The notes: a model not told the origin generated them from the sequence alone. A stretch of DNA of 64,000 bases from Symbiodinium natans (GCA_905221605.1 CAJNDS010002548.1:114501-178500); one strand, 5' to 3'; numbered from the stretch's first letter, positions 52,386 to 63,404 are shown. Numbers and translations are program-made.

Positions 52386-54574
52386 CTAAATCCTTCGCCG
52401 GCCCATACTGGGGTTGGAAGCTTCTTCGAGCGTTTGTGGGCGCCCGGAAGGCTCCCAGGGCCGGTAACCTCTGTTGTCTGCCCTCAGTGAGCTGCTTGTT
52501 GTACTGAAATTTGTACGCGTTGTCTTCGTGCGGTGCACCACGCCCTCAGGCAGCGCCTCCTCGAGCGTTTGAAATTCTCGCCCTTCGTCGGTGGTCACCA
52601 CGACATAGTTCCCCTCGTTCTGCACAAGCTCTGGAATGATTCCCGGGCCGCTGCAGCCACTGCTTCCGCATTATTGGGCAGCGTCTTTGTAGCTGCCCTT
52701 CTGGTGAACACGTCCGTGATTACCAGCCCGTATTTGTTCTTCGAACGTGTGTGTTGATTAAAGTCGATCAAATCCGACTGCAGCCTGTCATTGGGCCCTT
52801 CAGCTGCAGATTTTCCAAAACCTGGGTTTTGGACTGCTGCAAGGCTGCCTGGGCTCTGGTCGAAGGTAAAATCCACGTCCCCCAGAAACGCGTCTGGCGA
52901 GCTTGTGCAGCTTGCGGGCGTTCCGAACCCCGAAGTCCACCACAAGTCGGCGCAGCAGTTCCATTGCCGCCTCACGTCGCTCCATTTATCCTGCAGCCTC
53001 GATAAAATCCATGCCACTGGTCAACGGAATCCGGGCCACACGGCTGGCGGTGGGCGTGAAGGTCGAGAGGCTCGATGGAAAATATTGCACATCACGGTTG
53101 CTCGTGGAGAGCTTGTAGTCCAGGCTTCGCATAAGCTCATCTTGGACTGCTTGAGTAACGTTCTCCACGGTGTCTTTCTACTATACGATCAGGCAAGTTC
53201 GAGATCGCTCCGCAGCTGGTCAAACGAGGGCTCCGATCCCATGGGCCGGCGGTCGCGCTGCCGCTCGACTGCTCTTGGGTTTGGGGCCTCAGCATGCTGG
53301 TCGCCATGTTGAGGCTAAAGGGTGTGGGTGTCTGCCGGGCCGGACGCACCCGCGCCTGGGCGGTGCTGCTGCGACCGGGTCGGGCGCGTCGGAGTCTGTT
53401 GTATCGATCCTGAAGCGCACTGGCTGTTTACGGCGCTGTCCACTCAGCGAGAAGTGCTGTTGGGCCCCCACCTCCTGCATTCCGTTCAATGTCCACTTCC
53501 TCCTCCACCTTCGCCCCATCCCAGGAAGTGTTCCGCTGCCCATAAAGCGCCCAGACCGTGCCGACCCGCGCTGCTCCTGCTCCTGCCACCGCTAGCCCTC
53601 CTGCAGCAGCCCCCACACTAGCCGCCACCGGTAGCACTGCCTCGCCTGCTGCAGCTGGCCAAGGTGCCTCCTCCCTCCGTGGCTGCCACAACTTCACCGC
53701 CCGACTGAAGCACTAGCGAAGCCCCGGACGTGTCTGGGGTGTACTGTTAGACCATCGTTCCTGGAAGCTTGTGCAGGGTTCATCCCGAAGTCACTCCGTA
53801 TTGTCGTCGTTCCTCCATATAGTGCATTTAGCACAAGCCGCCAACCGCCCCGCTGTCCTGCGTGTCCCGAGCTGCCCTGCCCTTTCGGCAGGAGCATACC
53901 GCAGCAGTGGCGCCCTGCGATTCACGGCCTGCGTCAGCCGCAGCCGACCCACAGCGTCGCTGTATTCCTCGGCTTCCTGGCGGGTTCTTCGGTCATCGAG
54001 CCATTTGTTCAAGGCTCGGGCCTCCACAACCTCGATTCAAGTTGTAGGGTGGGTACTGCTTCCAGAAGCTCCTGAGCATCTGGGGCTCGTCCCGTCTCTC
54101 GATAGACATCATGGCTTGTGCAACGCTTTGTGTACTATACGCTCATGGTATTCGCCATCGGCAGCTGTTCGAATCGGTTCAACCGACTGAGCTGCCGCGC
54201 CATGCGCTCCTCTGCGGGCATCATTCTGACGGGCTGGGCTTTAAGCTCCGGCTTGGGCTTCAGCTGCTCAACCACTGCCGCCTGCGGCTCCGGCTCACGA
54301 GGTGGCCCAGGGTCGGCGGGTATGGTCTGTAGAGTCTTGGCTTGTTCTTGGATCCCGGTGGCCGCCCACGCCTCTTGGCTTCTGATTTGGCTTCGGGCTT
54401 GGTGGTGGGCTTCGTGGCCTGCGGGGGCACAGTAGCGGTAGCTTCGGGCTCGGCAGGTGGAGCAGCAGCAGAAGCTTCAAGACTCGCTCCAGCAGGCTCT
54501 GGTTCGGGCTCGGCATGTGCCGCGTTCCCGTTTGCTTCCGTAGGCTGCGCGGGCTCTCGCTCATCCGACATCAA
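52386..54574 (-). pseudogene. Decayed mobile element polyprotein with integrase core
   Basis: On the minus strand, pieces of one polyprotein lie in shifting frames. At 54568 it starts MSDEREPAQPTEANGNAAHA, followed by an E/P/A-rich stretch and an AT-hook-like KRRGRPPGSKNK. At about 52780-52640 it has an integrase (rve) core: LQSDLIDFNQHTRSKNKYGL then VITDVFTRRAATKTLPNNAE, and after a one-base frameshift near 52630 YVVVTTDEGREFQTLEEALP, giving the first two catalytic aspartates (LIDF, TTDEG). The catalytic glutamate region, reverse transcriptase and long terminal repeats are not seen. At least three frameshifts are present, so it is not active. The class (Ty3/gypsy, Polinton-like or a dinoflagellate-specific group) cannot be decided. 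Plus-strand ORFs over it are shadows. Confidence 0.65.
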
Positions 54575-54629
54575 TCACTATTTTTCCTTCAAGCGGATAT
54601 TTTTTTATGGCCGAGGAAATGGCGCCGCG

Positions 54630-55840
54630 TCATTTCCGTCATTTCCGTCATTTTTGTCATCGGCGCAAAAGCGAGCCGATTGCTGCGACTCTATGTTTTT
54701 CAGGTTGTTTGTTCACCTGTTTTTACAAAATATTTTTTTGGGTTTGTCATTTTTGTCATTTTTGTCATTTTTTTCACTCTGTTCCAAGTTCGGGATTTCC
54801 GACCTTGGAAGTTCGGGATTTCCGACATGACGGAAATGACTGAAACGACGGGCCACAATCGGGTGACAAAAATGAGGTGACGGGCCAATCGGGGTGACAA
54901 AAATGACGAAAATGACGGAACTGACGGAAATGACGGAAATGACGGAAATGACGGCCCACTGCCCTCAGTCCACTGCCAGCCCAGGCGCTCTTAGAGCCAC
55001 TGCCTTCAGGTTTTTCACTGCCCAGAGACCCCTAGAGGCCCTTCACTGCCCCTTCACTGCCTTCAGTGCCTTCAGCCTGGGCTTCACTGGACGCTTAGAG
55101 GTCCTGCACTGCCTAGGCCCTGCACTGCCCAGGGACCCTTATTAGGACCCGCAGAGGCCACCTTTTAGAGGCCCTTCACGGCCCCTCAGAGGCCCTTCAC
55201 TGCCCAGGCCCCTCAGAGGCCCTCTCTGCTCTCGGCCCAACGCCATGAGAGGCCCTTCACTGCCCTCAGCCCAACCCGTGGTCCATGTCAAAATTTCCAC
55301 AAAAAATTGAGCTTGTCATTTCTGTCATTTCTGTCATTCTTGTCATTCTGTCATTCTTTGGGAGCTTTGACAATCAAGAGGGTGTGGTCTGCGCGGGCAT
55401 GCACCGGAACTTTCACAGAAAAAAACTGGCTTTGTCATTTTTGTCATTTCTGTCATTTCTGTTGTCAAGAGGGTCTGCACGGGCATGCGCCGGAATGAGC
55501 CTTGTCACTTTTGTCATTGTTGTCATTGTTGTCCTTCTTGTCATTCTTTGCTTGGACTTACAATTGTTTGTCAAGAGGGCGTGGCGGCACGGACACACCG
55601 GAAAAAATTTCCTGGAAATGACGAAATGAAGGAAATGACGGAAATGACGGAAATGACGGAAATGACGGAAATAACGGAAATGACGGAAATGACGGAAATG
55701 ACGGAAATGACGGAAATGACGGAATGACGAAAATGACGGAAATGACAGAAATGACGGAAATGACAGAAATGACGGAAATGACAGAAATGACGGAAATGAC
55801 GGGAATGACAGACATGACAAAAATGACAGAAATGACAAAC
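54630..55840. repeat. 9-bp TTTCCGTCA / GACGGAAAT arrays
   Basis: Clusters at 54637-54660, 54745-54775, 54880-54955, 55310-55360, 55430-55460 and a long run at 55610-55835 (about 22 GACGGAAAT/GACAGAAAT units). 54980-55270 holds AGAGGCCCTTCACTGCCC repeats. ORFs with I-S-V, F-P-S or H-F-R repeats in all frames derive from these. Confidence 0.9.
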
Positions 55841-55887
55841 GGCCACAAGGGCTGAAGTCGCCGATATATGGTAGCGGGGGGCTTGCA

Positions 55888-56331
55888 GTGTCCCCCCACT
55901 CCTGCCGATGCACTCCAGGAGAGGATGGACGGCTTTGGACGGACTGTGTTTGCAGCCGATTTGAATGTTTTGAGTTTTGCACTAGCTGCAAGCACGGCCA
56001 TCTGAACGTTTTGAGCTTCGCCTTCAGGTTTTACATGTCATATGATTTCATTTTGCAGCCCAAGGGAAGGTTCATCTTGCGCGCGCAAGTCCGCGTGGAT
56101 GGTGTCGAACCAGCCCACGGTTGTGTAATTTTGGCTGAAAACCAAGGCTTCCTGCAGGAGGTTGGAGCTGGGGCTGGGTTCTTGTGGAACTTCACAGGTC
56201 CGCAGCCAGAACTGCATGTGATGCGATTCCGATCACAAGCAAATTTTCGGGCCTGTCATCGGGTCACAGATGTGCTGCTGCGAGGGTCGAAACTGCACTC
56301 TGATGCATTTTTTGGTCTCGTACTCGAATAG
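55888..56331 (+). CDS. Uncertain ORF, 147 codons
   Basis: Opens at ATG 55888, ends TAG 56329. The second half (ILQPKGRFILRAQVRVDGVE, FLWNFTGPQPELHVMRFRSQ) has acceptable composition, but I recognise no family and see no splice signals. It may be a fragment of an old mobile element. Confidence 0.2.
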   Translation: MSPHSCRCTPGEDGRLWTDCVCSRFECFEFCTSCKHGHLNVLSFAFRFYMSYDFILQPKGRFILRAQVRVDGVEPAHGCVILAENQGFLQEVGAGAGFLWNFTGPQPELHVMRFRSQANFRACHRVTDVLLRGSKLHSDAFFGLVLE

Positions 56332-56394
56332 TGGACCTCGATCCTCTGGCAACAAGAAGCGGTTGGGGGGGCTCCTACCTATGCAGAGTTGCAA

Positions 56395-56610
56395 GGGATG
56401 GTTTTGGAGCTTGCGTCGGAAGTTGAAGCTTGCGTCGGAAGCATTTCGGAAGCTTGGGTTGGAAGCGGTTCGGCAGCTAATCGGAAGCTTGCATCGGATG
56501 CTTGCGTCGGAAGCTTGCATCGGAAGCGGTTCGGGAAGCTGTTCGGAAGCTTGTTTCGGAAGCTGTTCGGAAGCTTGTTCGCAAGCTGTTAGGAAGCGAG
56601 CAGTCGTGCT
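56395..56610. repeat. GGAAGCTTG(C)GTCGGAAGC-type tandem repeat
   Basis: About 15 degenerate 12-18 bp units built on GGAAGCTTG and CGGAAGC, with many HindIII-type AAGCTT sites. The ORFs over it (S-E-A / R-K-L repeats) are not genes. Confidence 0.8.
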
Positions 56611-56964
56611 TCGAAGCTGGAACGAACTGTTTTCGGAGCTGTCTGAGGAACGACGCACGCTTGCGTGCGCGAGCTTATCGGCGCGCAACAGTTCGAGAAC
56701 TATATAGGCAGCAGAGCCGGTGCATTTCGGAACTGTTAGGCAGTGAGCCGGCACGCTCCAGAGCTGTTTGCCCGTAAGCCCGTTTACACACAGTTTGCAA
56801 GCGCTTAAGAGCCCCGAAAATTGCTGGAGCTACGGGCCTCAGGCCGCTTTTTCGACAGCGCTTCGAAGTGCGAGATTCTCTAGCATGTCTCGAAACAAGG
56901 CTTGTAGCTCACACAATCGGGACACAACCCAGAGAGAGACCGAAGACTCGCCTCTAGAGAGGGG

Positions 56965-57265
56965 ATGTGCAATCTGCAATTCGCAATCTGCAATTCTGGC
57001 AATCTAGCGATCTTCTGGCAATTTGGCAATCTGGCAATCTGGCCAAAATGCTCTTTCATGCATGTTGCAAACACAGACACGTCAAGAGTTTGCCATAATG
57101 CGTAGATTCATCCCTGTTTTTCAACGCCCTGCCTGAGCCGCTAACGAGTGCAGATTGCAGGATACAGCTTGCAGGATTGCAGACTGCAGGATTGCTGATT
57201 GCAGATTGCAGGATTGCAGATTGCAGGAGTGCAGATTGCAGGATTGCAGATTGCATTTGCAAATT
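56965..57265. repeat. CAATCTGGCAATCTGC and GATTGCAGGATTGCAG repeats
   Basis: 56965-57045 has about six GCAATCTG-type units. 57150-57262 has about twelve units of GATTGCAG / GATTGCAGG, the reverse-complement theme, so the two blocks can pair. Confidence 0.8.
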
Positions 57266-57361
57266 TGCCGACAAATACACACAATGGCACGCAATACAAT
57301 GGATCCTCAGAGTCAGCTCAGCGCACCAAGCCAAGCCCAGTGCTGCATTTACGGCACACCG

Positions 57362-57600
57362 CAACTGTACTCAGCTAGAACAACATTGGGGCATTTCGCC
57401 AGACGCAGAAGGTGCGGCTGCTGGGCCAGCTGCCGGGGCACGCAGAGCATGTCCGCGCGCTCCTCGAAGACTCGAAGGCGCTGGAGATCTGGTCCCTTTG
57501 CCCTCTCGACAATATCGTTCCCGCCAAGGAGGGGAGGCTCGCGGACCTCGCTTACGTGGACCTCCCCTACGATCATCGCAAGGGGGTGCTGGATTCGTAG
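57362..57600 (+). CDS. Possible coding fragment, unknown product
   Basis: The frame reading NIGAFRQTQKVRLLGQLPGH, AEHVRALLEDSKALEIWSLC, PLDNIVPAKEGRLADLAYVD and LPYDHRKGVLDS then TAG (57598-57600) has the composition of a real globular protein and high GC at third positions. An acceptor may lie upstream, near the repeats at 57262. No family recognised; it may be a terminal exon or a fragment. Confidence 0.4.
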
Positions 57601-58488
57601 GAAACGGGTGGTACTCGCTGCGCCTCCGTGCTCGACTCAGGCCTGGTAGAGCACCTCGTCTGGAGCCTGGGCGCGCAACTTTTTGCAATTAAGGGATTCG
57701 GATTTCGGTAGTTGGTGCCCAAATTTTGAGCCAAGGTTCGTTCAAGAACACTCATTCGCCCCAGATTGTGCCGTCAAGCATGTGTGTGTGTGTGTGTGTG
57801 TGTGCGTGCGCGTCGCACGGTGACGCTTAAAATTTGATTTGTTTCGCTTGAGGATCAGCCGGATCAGCCAAAACGAAAAAATGTTTTCCAGGCAAACTCT
57901 GAAAGCGGATCTTTAACAGGCATTAACCATGCATTCTCGTGGCTGCAAACGTTGTTTTCACGTCAAATCATGCATAGGTTTGCAGAAATCACAATTGTCG
58001 TCAATTTTGAACTTTTTATTTTTTGTGATTTTGCTTGGCATGGAACTTGTGTGTTGTCCGGCGCACGCTGTCAAGCTGGGTGGTGGGAAGGGGCCCTTCG
58101 CCCTGCCTATTTTCTTGCACTTGCCGTACTCAGGCCATTTGCAGGTTCCTCTAGATGTTTCAGCTTGCGTTTATGTGCAGCTTCCTTGCGCTGAGAGAAT
58201 AATACAGCTCGACTCGAGCAGGCACATCTGCTCATGAGGTACACGGGCTGTGCCAAATAAGTGGGAGTTGCTTATATGTTTATCATGACACGAGCTTTGC
58301 ATCTGTCGGCAAAGAATGAATCTAGCAATGCGGGCGACATGTAAGCAGAATTCCTCCAAAGAAAGTATGATTCCCTGAGGGTAATATGGCTGATCTCCCA
58401 TGACTCACACTTCTTCACGTACATTCCGTTCACTCGGCGAGCTGTTTGGGCTTCAGCGAAAACTCGTTTGACATATCAGCTCGCAGCA
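57600..58488. other. Spacer with (TG)n tract, no confident gene
   Basis: A (TG)n microsatellite of about 13 units at 57780-57806. The plus ORF 57929-58237 (hydrophobic N-terminus) is unsupported by family or splice signs. Confidence 0.5.
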
Positions 58489-61385
58489 ATGGATGCAATG
58501 TCCAACATGAAAGACCACAGCCTGCAGTTTCTGGAGGACCTGTGGCAAGATGCCAAGAGCATCCTGACGGAAGATCTGGACTTTGTGCACTTCGGGGCGT
58601 GCTGTGCTTTGGCAGCTGCTTGCTGCCTGACTGTGCTGGCGCTGCTGCTGGCCTGGGGCCGGCGACAGCAGCGGTGCTTTGCTTGGGTGCCGCCGCAAGA
58701 CCCAAGTGAGAGGTCTGCGCCACCCAGGACGGTCTGCGTCGCCTACACCCCGCTGCAAAGCGGGGAGGAGAGTGGCTTGGAGGGCTTGGAGGATAACGCA
58801 TCGGTGCCTAGCTGTATGCCAGTCCTCAAGGCGGTCATTGTCTTTGTGGTGTCCTACGCCTTGCTGGGAGTTGGCCTTTTCTTGTCCATCTTCAGTGCAA
58901 TCCTGGCGACTAAGGTGGGGTGTCAGTGAAGAATGAGTCTAATTTACAGGAATTTATTTTCCGGCAGAATCGAGTGTCAATCGGTCCTTTTTCTTGTCGC
59001 AGGGGACCACCTCATCAACGTATTCAAACTATTGACAAAAAACTGAGGGCCACCTGAACCCGCAAAGGCCTGCAGGCACCCCGCAAACGCTTAGAAAAGA
59101 AATCCAATTAGGACCTTCCGGCGGCCTTTTTCAGCTCAAAACGGCGCTGAGGTGCTGATGGAACATTCACAAGCCAACGGTGCCAACTGGCCCGCCTTCA
59201 AGACCTTCGCCCTTTTCGCTGGCGCGGCCCTTGCCGGGCTGGGTGTGGTGGCTGGGCTCTTCGCCAGCTCCTTGAAGCATTTGAGGCGCATGCCGGGCGT
59301 GCGCGTGCCGTTTGGGCCCTGTGGGGTGGATGTGGGCCGTGCGGCACGACTTGCGCGCCGCACGGTTTCGTTGTAGGTGGAGGGGGAAAAGGCAGAGGCT
59401 GAGGAGGTCCGAGTTTGTCAGTAAGGGTGCCTTGATTCTTCAGAAATATGCCGCATTTCTGAGTTGCGTTCGGTGTGCTTTTTACCTGAACACACACTTG
59501 TAAAGCAAGTCCGGAAATCGATGTTGCGCAGTAATTGCAAGACATTCACAGAGGGAACTCCACACTCGGAGCTTGGAATATCCGACGCCGCAGTCTGGAA
59601 TCCAGCGACATTCCCACTGGCGACTGTTGGAACATCAGTAAGCGCAATGAGTTCGTTGGCGCTGGAATCACCTGTCTGAACAGTCAAGTTTGGGGCACTA
59701 GGCTTGAACGTGTACAGTAGGACCCGTTTCAGGGCAGATCCAAAGCGTGCATGAGCACTGTGGATGAGCAGCGGACAGGCCCACTGTTAGAGGTGGACGT
59801 GATAAAACAAGAGATCAAAGAAGGTCAAAGCCTCCGCGGAGGTGCTCCATAAGAATTCAAAGCAGTTTGCACATTGGCCAACCCTCAGTTGTGTCCACGA
59901 GTTTCATTGCTTTGGCTTTTGTGCCTCCATGTCAGCCCATTTTGGAGAAGTTACGCGCTGCAGGCAAGATTCTTTTGATCCCACGGTGCCAGCAATTCTC
60001 CCTTTTGACTGCCCCTCAAGATGTAGACTACCGGAACAACTGTACAAGCGGCTTCTTTGCTGCGCTGAAAGGGTGGCGGTACAACAGATGCGCCGCGTGT
60101 GGGCTGAGAGAAGTGCTCTGAGAGTCGGTATGTTTGAAGTCCTAGATGTTCTGGGTGTGTCCGGGCCGCAGGATAGCATGTGCTTCCACTTCAAGGGCGG
60201 TCAGCGATAATGATTGGCATGTGAAGCTCTCCTGCCGTAGTGCCAATGGGCCCTTTAAGCCGACCCACCATCGTTCCGTCCCTTTTTGCCAGGCACCAGG
60301 AGGTGCATGGCTCCGAGTTCTTCCAGGTGGACACAGAAGAAGCAGTCCGCCGCTGGAAGATGGACCCGCTGTCAATCATGGAGGACCGGGCGCAGCGTGT
60401 CTTCGCCGTTTGGGATGACACCAAGGCAGCGTGGCTGTCGCGGCCAGCTGTAATCATGGCCATCATAGCCCGGCGTAGGGCTTCGTTTCTGTGGGACATT
60501 GGTTCAGACTTGCTGGTGGCACAGCATCTGTGGGAGTTTCACCAGGAGCTGGCAATCACCACCTGTTTGATCGTCACGCTACCCTACCTCATGCTGCCGG
60601 CCATACTGGGGCCATCAGGTTTGCAGCGCCTTCTGTGTGCGCTGCACCCCAGTCTGACCACGATGCTCCAGCGCTTTCGGCATCGACCAATCCTGGAAGG
60701 CATCGTTTTTGCGGCTCTCGCGGTTCCTGGTTTCCTGCTGGTGGATGTGAGCTTCGTGCTGCAGCACCTGCTCTCGGAACCGGTGACACCCGCCCTGTTC
60801 CACTACTGGAATCTGCGGTCCCTGGTGGAAGCGGCCTGGGAGTCCAACCTCCAGGCGGGCCGTGGCCAAGACCTTCGAAACAACATGCTTTAGTCAGGGA
60901 GGGTTTGCGCAAAACAACTGGAAAACGAGGCTCCGGCTTACACCGATATGACTTTTACTTCGCAGGAATAGTTCTCAGAAAGAACGGTTGGAAGTCTTTC
61001 CATGTCTTTCTGTTTGAGGACAGGGTTTCAGTGCCACGCAGTGGCGTCGAAAGCGTTAAAGCACAGAAGTGCCCATACGGCAACAAGATCATTACAACGC
61101 CTCAAGGAACCTGCGGTTGATGGGGAGCAACACCGTGAAGTGCACAAAGAGCAGTAGGGCCCCTCCACACTCGACAGTCTGATTTCTGACCGGGCTCGGC
61201 AGCTTTTGCTCGGTCAGGTGGCATTGCAAAGCTACATCTGGATGCGCCAGGAGAATCTGTTTGGACTGATGGCCCCATTCTCAGATGTCTCATCAGTCAG
61301 CATCGTCTTGGTGGTACTGAGCATCGCCACGAGTGCCCTTGCTACCCTTGAAGGCCGTCAGACGAAGTGGTGTGTTTTTGTTGGC
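58489..61385 (+). CDS. Multi-exon polytopic membrane protein
   Basis: Proposed exons: 58489-58914 (ATG 58489), 59152-59325, 60327-60854 and 61218-about 61385. All junctions are phase 0. Donors and acceptors: AAG|GTGGGG to CTGAG|GTGCTG; GGG|GTGGAT to CCAG|GTGGAC; CAG|GCGGGC (GC type) to TCAG|GTGGCA. Each intron edge repeats two to five bases. Exon 1 has two membrane helices (CCALAAACCLTVLALLLAW; VLKAVIVFVVSYALLGVGLF). Exon 2 has one (FALFAGAALAGLGVVAGLF). Exon 3 has helices at LAITTCLIVTLPYLMLPAIL and GIVFAALAVPGFLLVDVSF, then LRSLVEAAWESNLQ. Exon 4 continues VALQSYIWMRQENLFGLMAP and SVSIVLVVLSIATSALA. The E-S-x-L-Q-x-x-L-Q-S-Y pattern recalls XK-related (scramblase-type) proteins, but this is weak. 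The exon 2-3 junction spans about 1 kb and might hide another exon; the 3' end is open. It could also continue into the ankyrin ORF. Confidence 0.55.
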
Positions 61386-61466
61386 TTTGTTGTTTGGTTC
61401 CGGTGAGGGGGGCAACATCTTAGAAAGGGGAAACCGCGTGAATCCACTCAAAAGCTTGGCAGAGGC

Positions 61467-62900
61467 GTGTCGAACTTGTCGACTTTCGCAGCTTTGCAGA
61501 CTGGCGGCAGCCGGTGGCGCTTCGTGCAAGCTATGCTGCGAGGAGGACAAGGCCTGGCACCGTCCAACTTGTTGAATGACGTGATGCGACAGGAGAGGGT
61601 GGAGGTGGCCGAGGACCTGATGGAATTGTCAAGCGACGGATGGGCGTCGCTCTGCAGGGCCGCAGGCCATTCCAAAGTTCTGCGGAGTCTGTCCTTCGAC
61701 GGAAGCTTTCTGCAGAAGTTTGTGGACGCAAACTTCTCTCACACACAGAGCAGCTTGGGTTTCATCTTCCAGAATCACAAGCTGCAAGAGCTCCGCATCG
61801 CCAACCTGCCGCAGCAATACCAGCGGACTGTGGACGCTCTGACTGCTACCCACCTGGCTCTTGAGCACAGCGAGTTGCGCCGAAGAATGGCTGCCGATCC
61901 CATCTTCGCGGCGGCGGTGCAGGGCGACGTGGAGCCGCTGCAGCGTCGCCCGACCGGGCCCGGGCTCCTGCAGGACCTGGCGCTCTACGGCCAGGCCCGG
62001 GCCCTGCAGGTCCTGCTGGTGGAGGCCAAGCACAGCTCCACGGAAATCGCCACAGCACTCAAAAACGCAGCACGGAACGGCCACGGGGCCGCCGTGGAGC
62101 TGCTGCTCCGGGCCAAGGCCGATGCTGCGCAGGGGCCAAACGGGGCCTTCCCGCTGCTCGTGGCGGCCCAGAAGGGACACGCCGAGGTTGGGAGGCTGCT
62201 GCTGGTGGCCAAAGCCGATCCTATGCAGGTGGAGCCGCAAAGCGGGGCCTTCCCGCTGTTCATGGCGGCCCAGGATGGGCACGCCGACCCCGTGAGGCTG
62301 CTGCTGGAGGCCAAGTCCAGTCCTGTGCAGGTGAACGTGCAAAACGGGGCCTTCCCGCTGCTCGTGGCGGCCCAGAATGGGCACGCCGACCCCGTGAGGC
62401 TGCTGCTGGAGGCCAAGTCCAGTCCTGTGCAGGTGAACCTGCAAAACGAGGCCTTCCCGCTGCTCGTGGCGGCCCAGAATGGGCACGACGAGCCCGTCAG
62501 ACTGCTGCTGAAGGCCAAAGCCGATCCTATGCAGGTGGAGCCGCAAAGCGGGGCCTTCCCGCTGTTCATGGCGGCCCAGGATGGGCACGCCGAGCCCGTG
62601 AGGCTGCTGCTGGAGGCCATGGCCGATCCTGTGCAGGTGAACGTGCAAAACGGGGCCTTCCCGCTGCTCGTGGCGGCCCAGAAGGGACACGCCGAGCCCG
62701 TGAGGCTGCTGCTGGAGGCCATGGCCGATCCTGTGCAGGTGAACCCGCAAAACGGGGCCTTCCCGCTGCTCGTGGCGGCCCAGAATGGGCACGCCGAGCC
62801 CGTCAGACTGCTGCTGGAGGCCAAGGCCCATCCTGTGCACGGGGGCCCGCAAAACGGGGCTTTGCAGCTCGTGGCGGCCCAGAATATTGTCATTTTTTAA
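61467..62900 (+). CDS. Ankyrin-repeat protein with near-identical repeats
   Basis: Open from before 61467 to TAA 62898-62900. The first ATG in frame is 61533 (MLRGGQGLAPSNLLNDVMRQ). The N-terminal 160 residues have no recognised domain (SSDGWASLCRAAGHSKVLRS). From about 62050 there are at least eight 33-residue ankyrin units of the form AFPLLVAAQKGHAEPVRLLL + EAKADPVQVNPQNG, 99 bp each. The conserved ankyrin positions (A-A-x-x-G-H, L-L-L) are kept. Units are nearly identical at the DNA level, so the array grew recently. Such proteins mediate protein-protein contacts. The ORF starts only about 60 bp after the end of the membrane-protein reading and could be its last exon (a membrane-ankyrin fusion) or a separate gene in the same one-way block. 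The long opposite-strand ORF is a by-product of the 99-bp period. Confidence 0.8.
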   Translation: MSNLSTFAALQTGGSRWRFVQAMLRGGQGLAPSNLLNDVMRQERVEVAEDLMELSSDGWASLCRAAGHSKVLRSLSFDGSFLQKFVDANFSHTQSSLGFIFQNHKLQELRIANLPQQYQRTVDALTATHLALEHSELRRRMAADPIFAAAVQGDVEPLQRRPTGPGLLQDLALYGQARALQVLLVEAKHSSTEIATALKNAARNGHGAAVELLLRAKADAAQGPNGAFPLLVAAQKGHAEVGRLLLVAKADPMQVEPQSGAFPLFMAAQDGHADPVRLLLEAKSSPVQVNVQNGAFPLLVAAQNGHADPVRLLLEAKSSPVQVNLQNEAFPLLVAAQNGHDEPVRLLLKAKADPMQVEPQSGAFPLFMAAQDGHAEPVRLLLEAMADPVQVNVQNGAFPLLVAAQKGHAEPVRLLLEAMADPVQVNPQNGAFPLLVAAQNGHAEPVRLLLEAKAHPVHGGPQNGALQLVAAQNIVIF

Positions 62901-63400
62901 CATTGTTTGACTGTTTCACTGTGCTGGACTGCAGAGCGAAGGCACGACGACTTAGAAAGGCCCGAGGCAGTGAGCAGCTCTTTGTCACGTTCTTCTTGCG
63001 GACATGGAGGACACCGCTGGTAATCCGCGCGCCTTAAAACCCTGAACTAGTTCCGTCTTGCGCATGAGTGGTAGCCTCCAATGGATCTCGGTTACTTCCC
63101 GAATTCCCCCCCGTTGCCCAGGTTCCCTCCTCGACATACAGCTTCGGCGCAGCACAGAGCTCAACTTGCGCAGTTTATAGCAGTCGATTCTGCGTGATTT
63201 TGCTTGCGTTGGCATGCTTGTTGAACATCCTTGGAGTGTGTGCTGGGAACAAGCTCACATTCGACATGCAGCCGTTTTTTTTTTTTTTTCTCTTTTTTCG
63301 GTTTTTGCTCTAGATGTTTTCGACTTCACGTTGGACATGCAAGTCGACATCAGCCTAAAACTTTGAGGCGGTGGGTGAGGGACACTCCCAAACACAAAAG
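62901..63400. other. 3' flank of ankyrin gene
   Basis: No gene seen. A T-run of about 15 lies at 63274-63288, followed by TCTTTTTTCGGTTTTTG. Confidence 0.5.
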
Positions 63401-63404
63401 CTTT

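Noticed and set aside
51775-52389. 204-codon plus ORF with L-P-R repeats
   Set aside because: Derived from GTTTACCCC repeats and the antisense of the mobile element.
55413-56001. Minus-strand ORFs of 147-192 codons rich in F-P-S or I-S-V
   Set aside because: They run through the GACGGAAAT array in different frames and have no other content.
57929-58237. 102-codon plus ORF with a hydrophobic N-terminus
   Set aside because: Another frame is equally open, there is no family or splice evidence, and the composition is T-rich.
61629-62903. 424-codon ORF on the minus strand
   Set aside because: Antisense shadow of the ankyrin array; the 99-bp period keeps it open, and the plus strand has clear ankyrin motifs.
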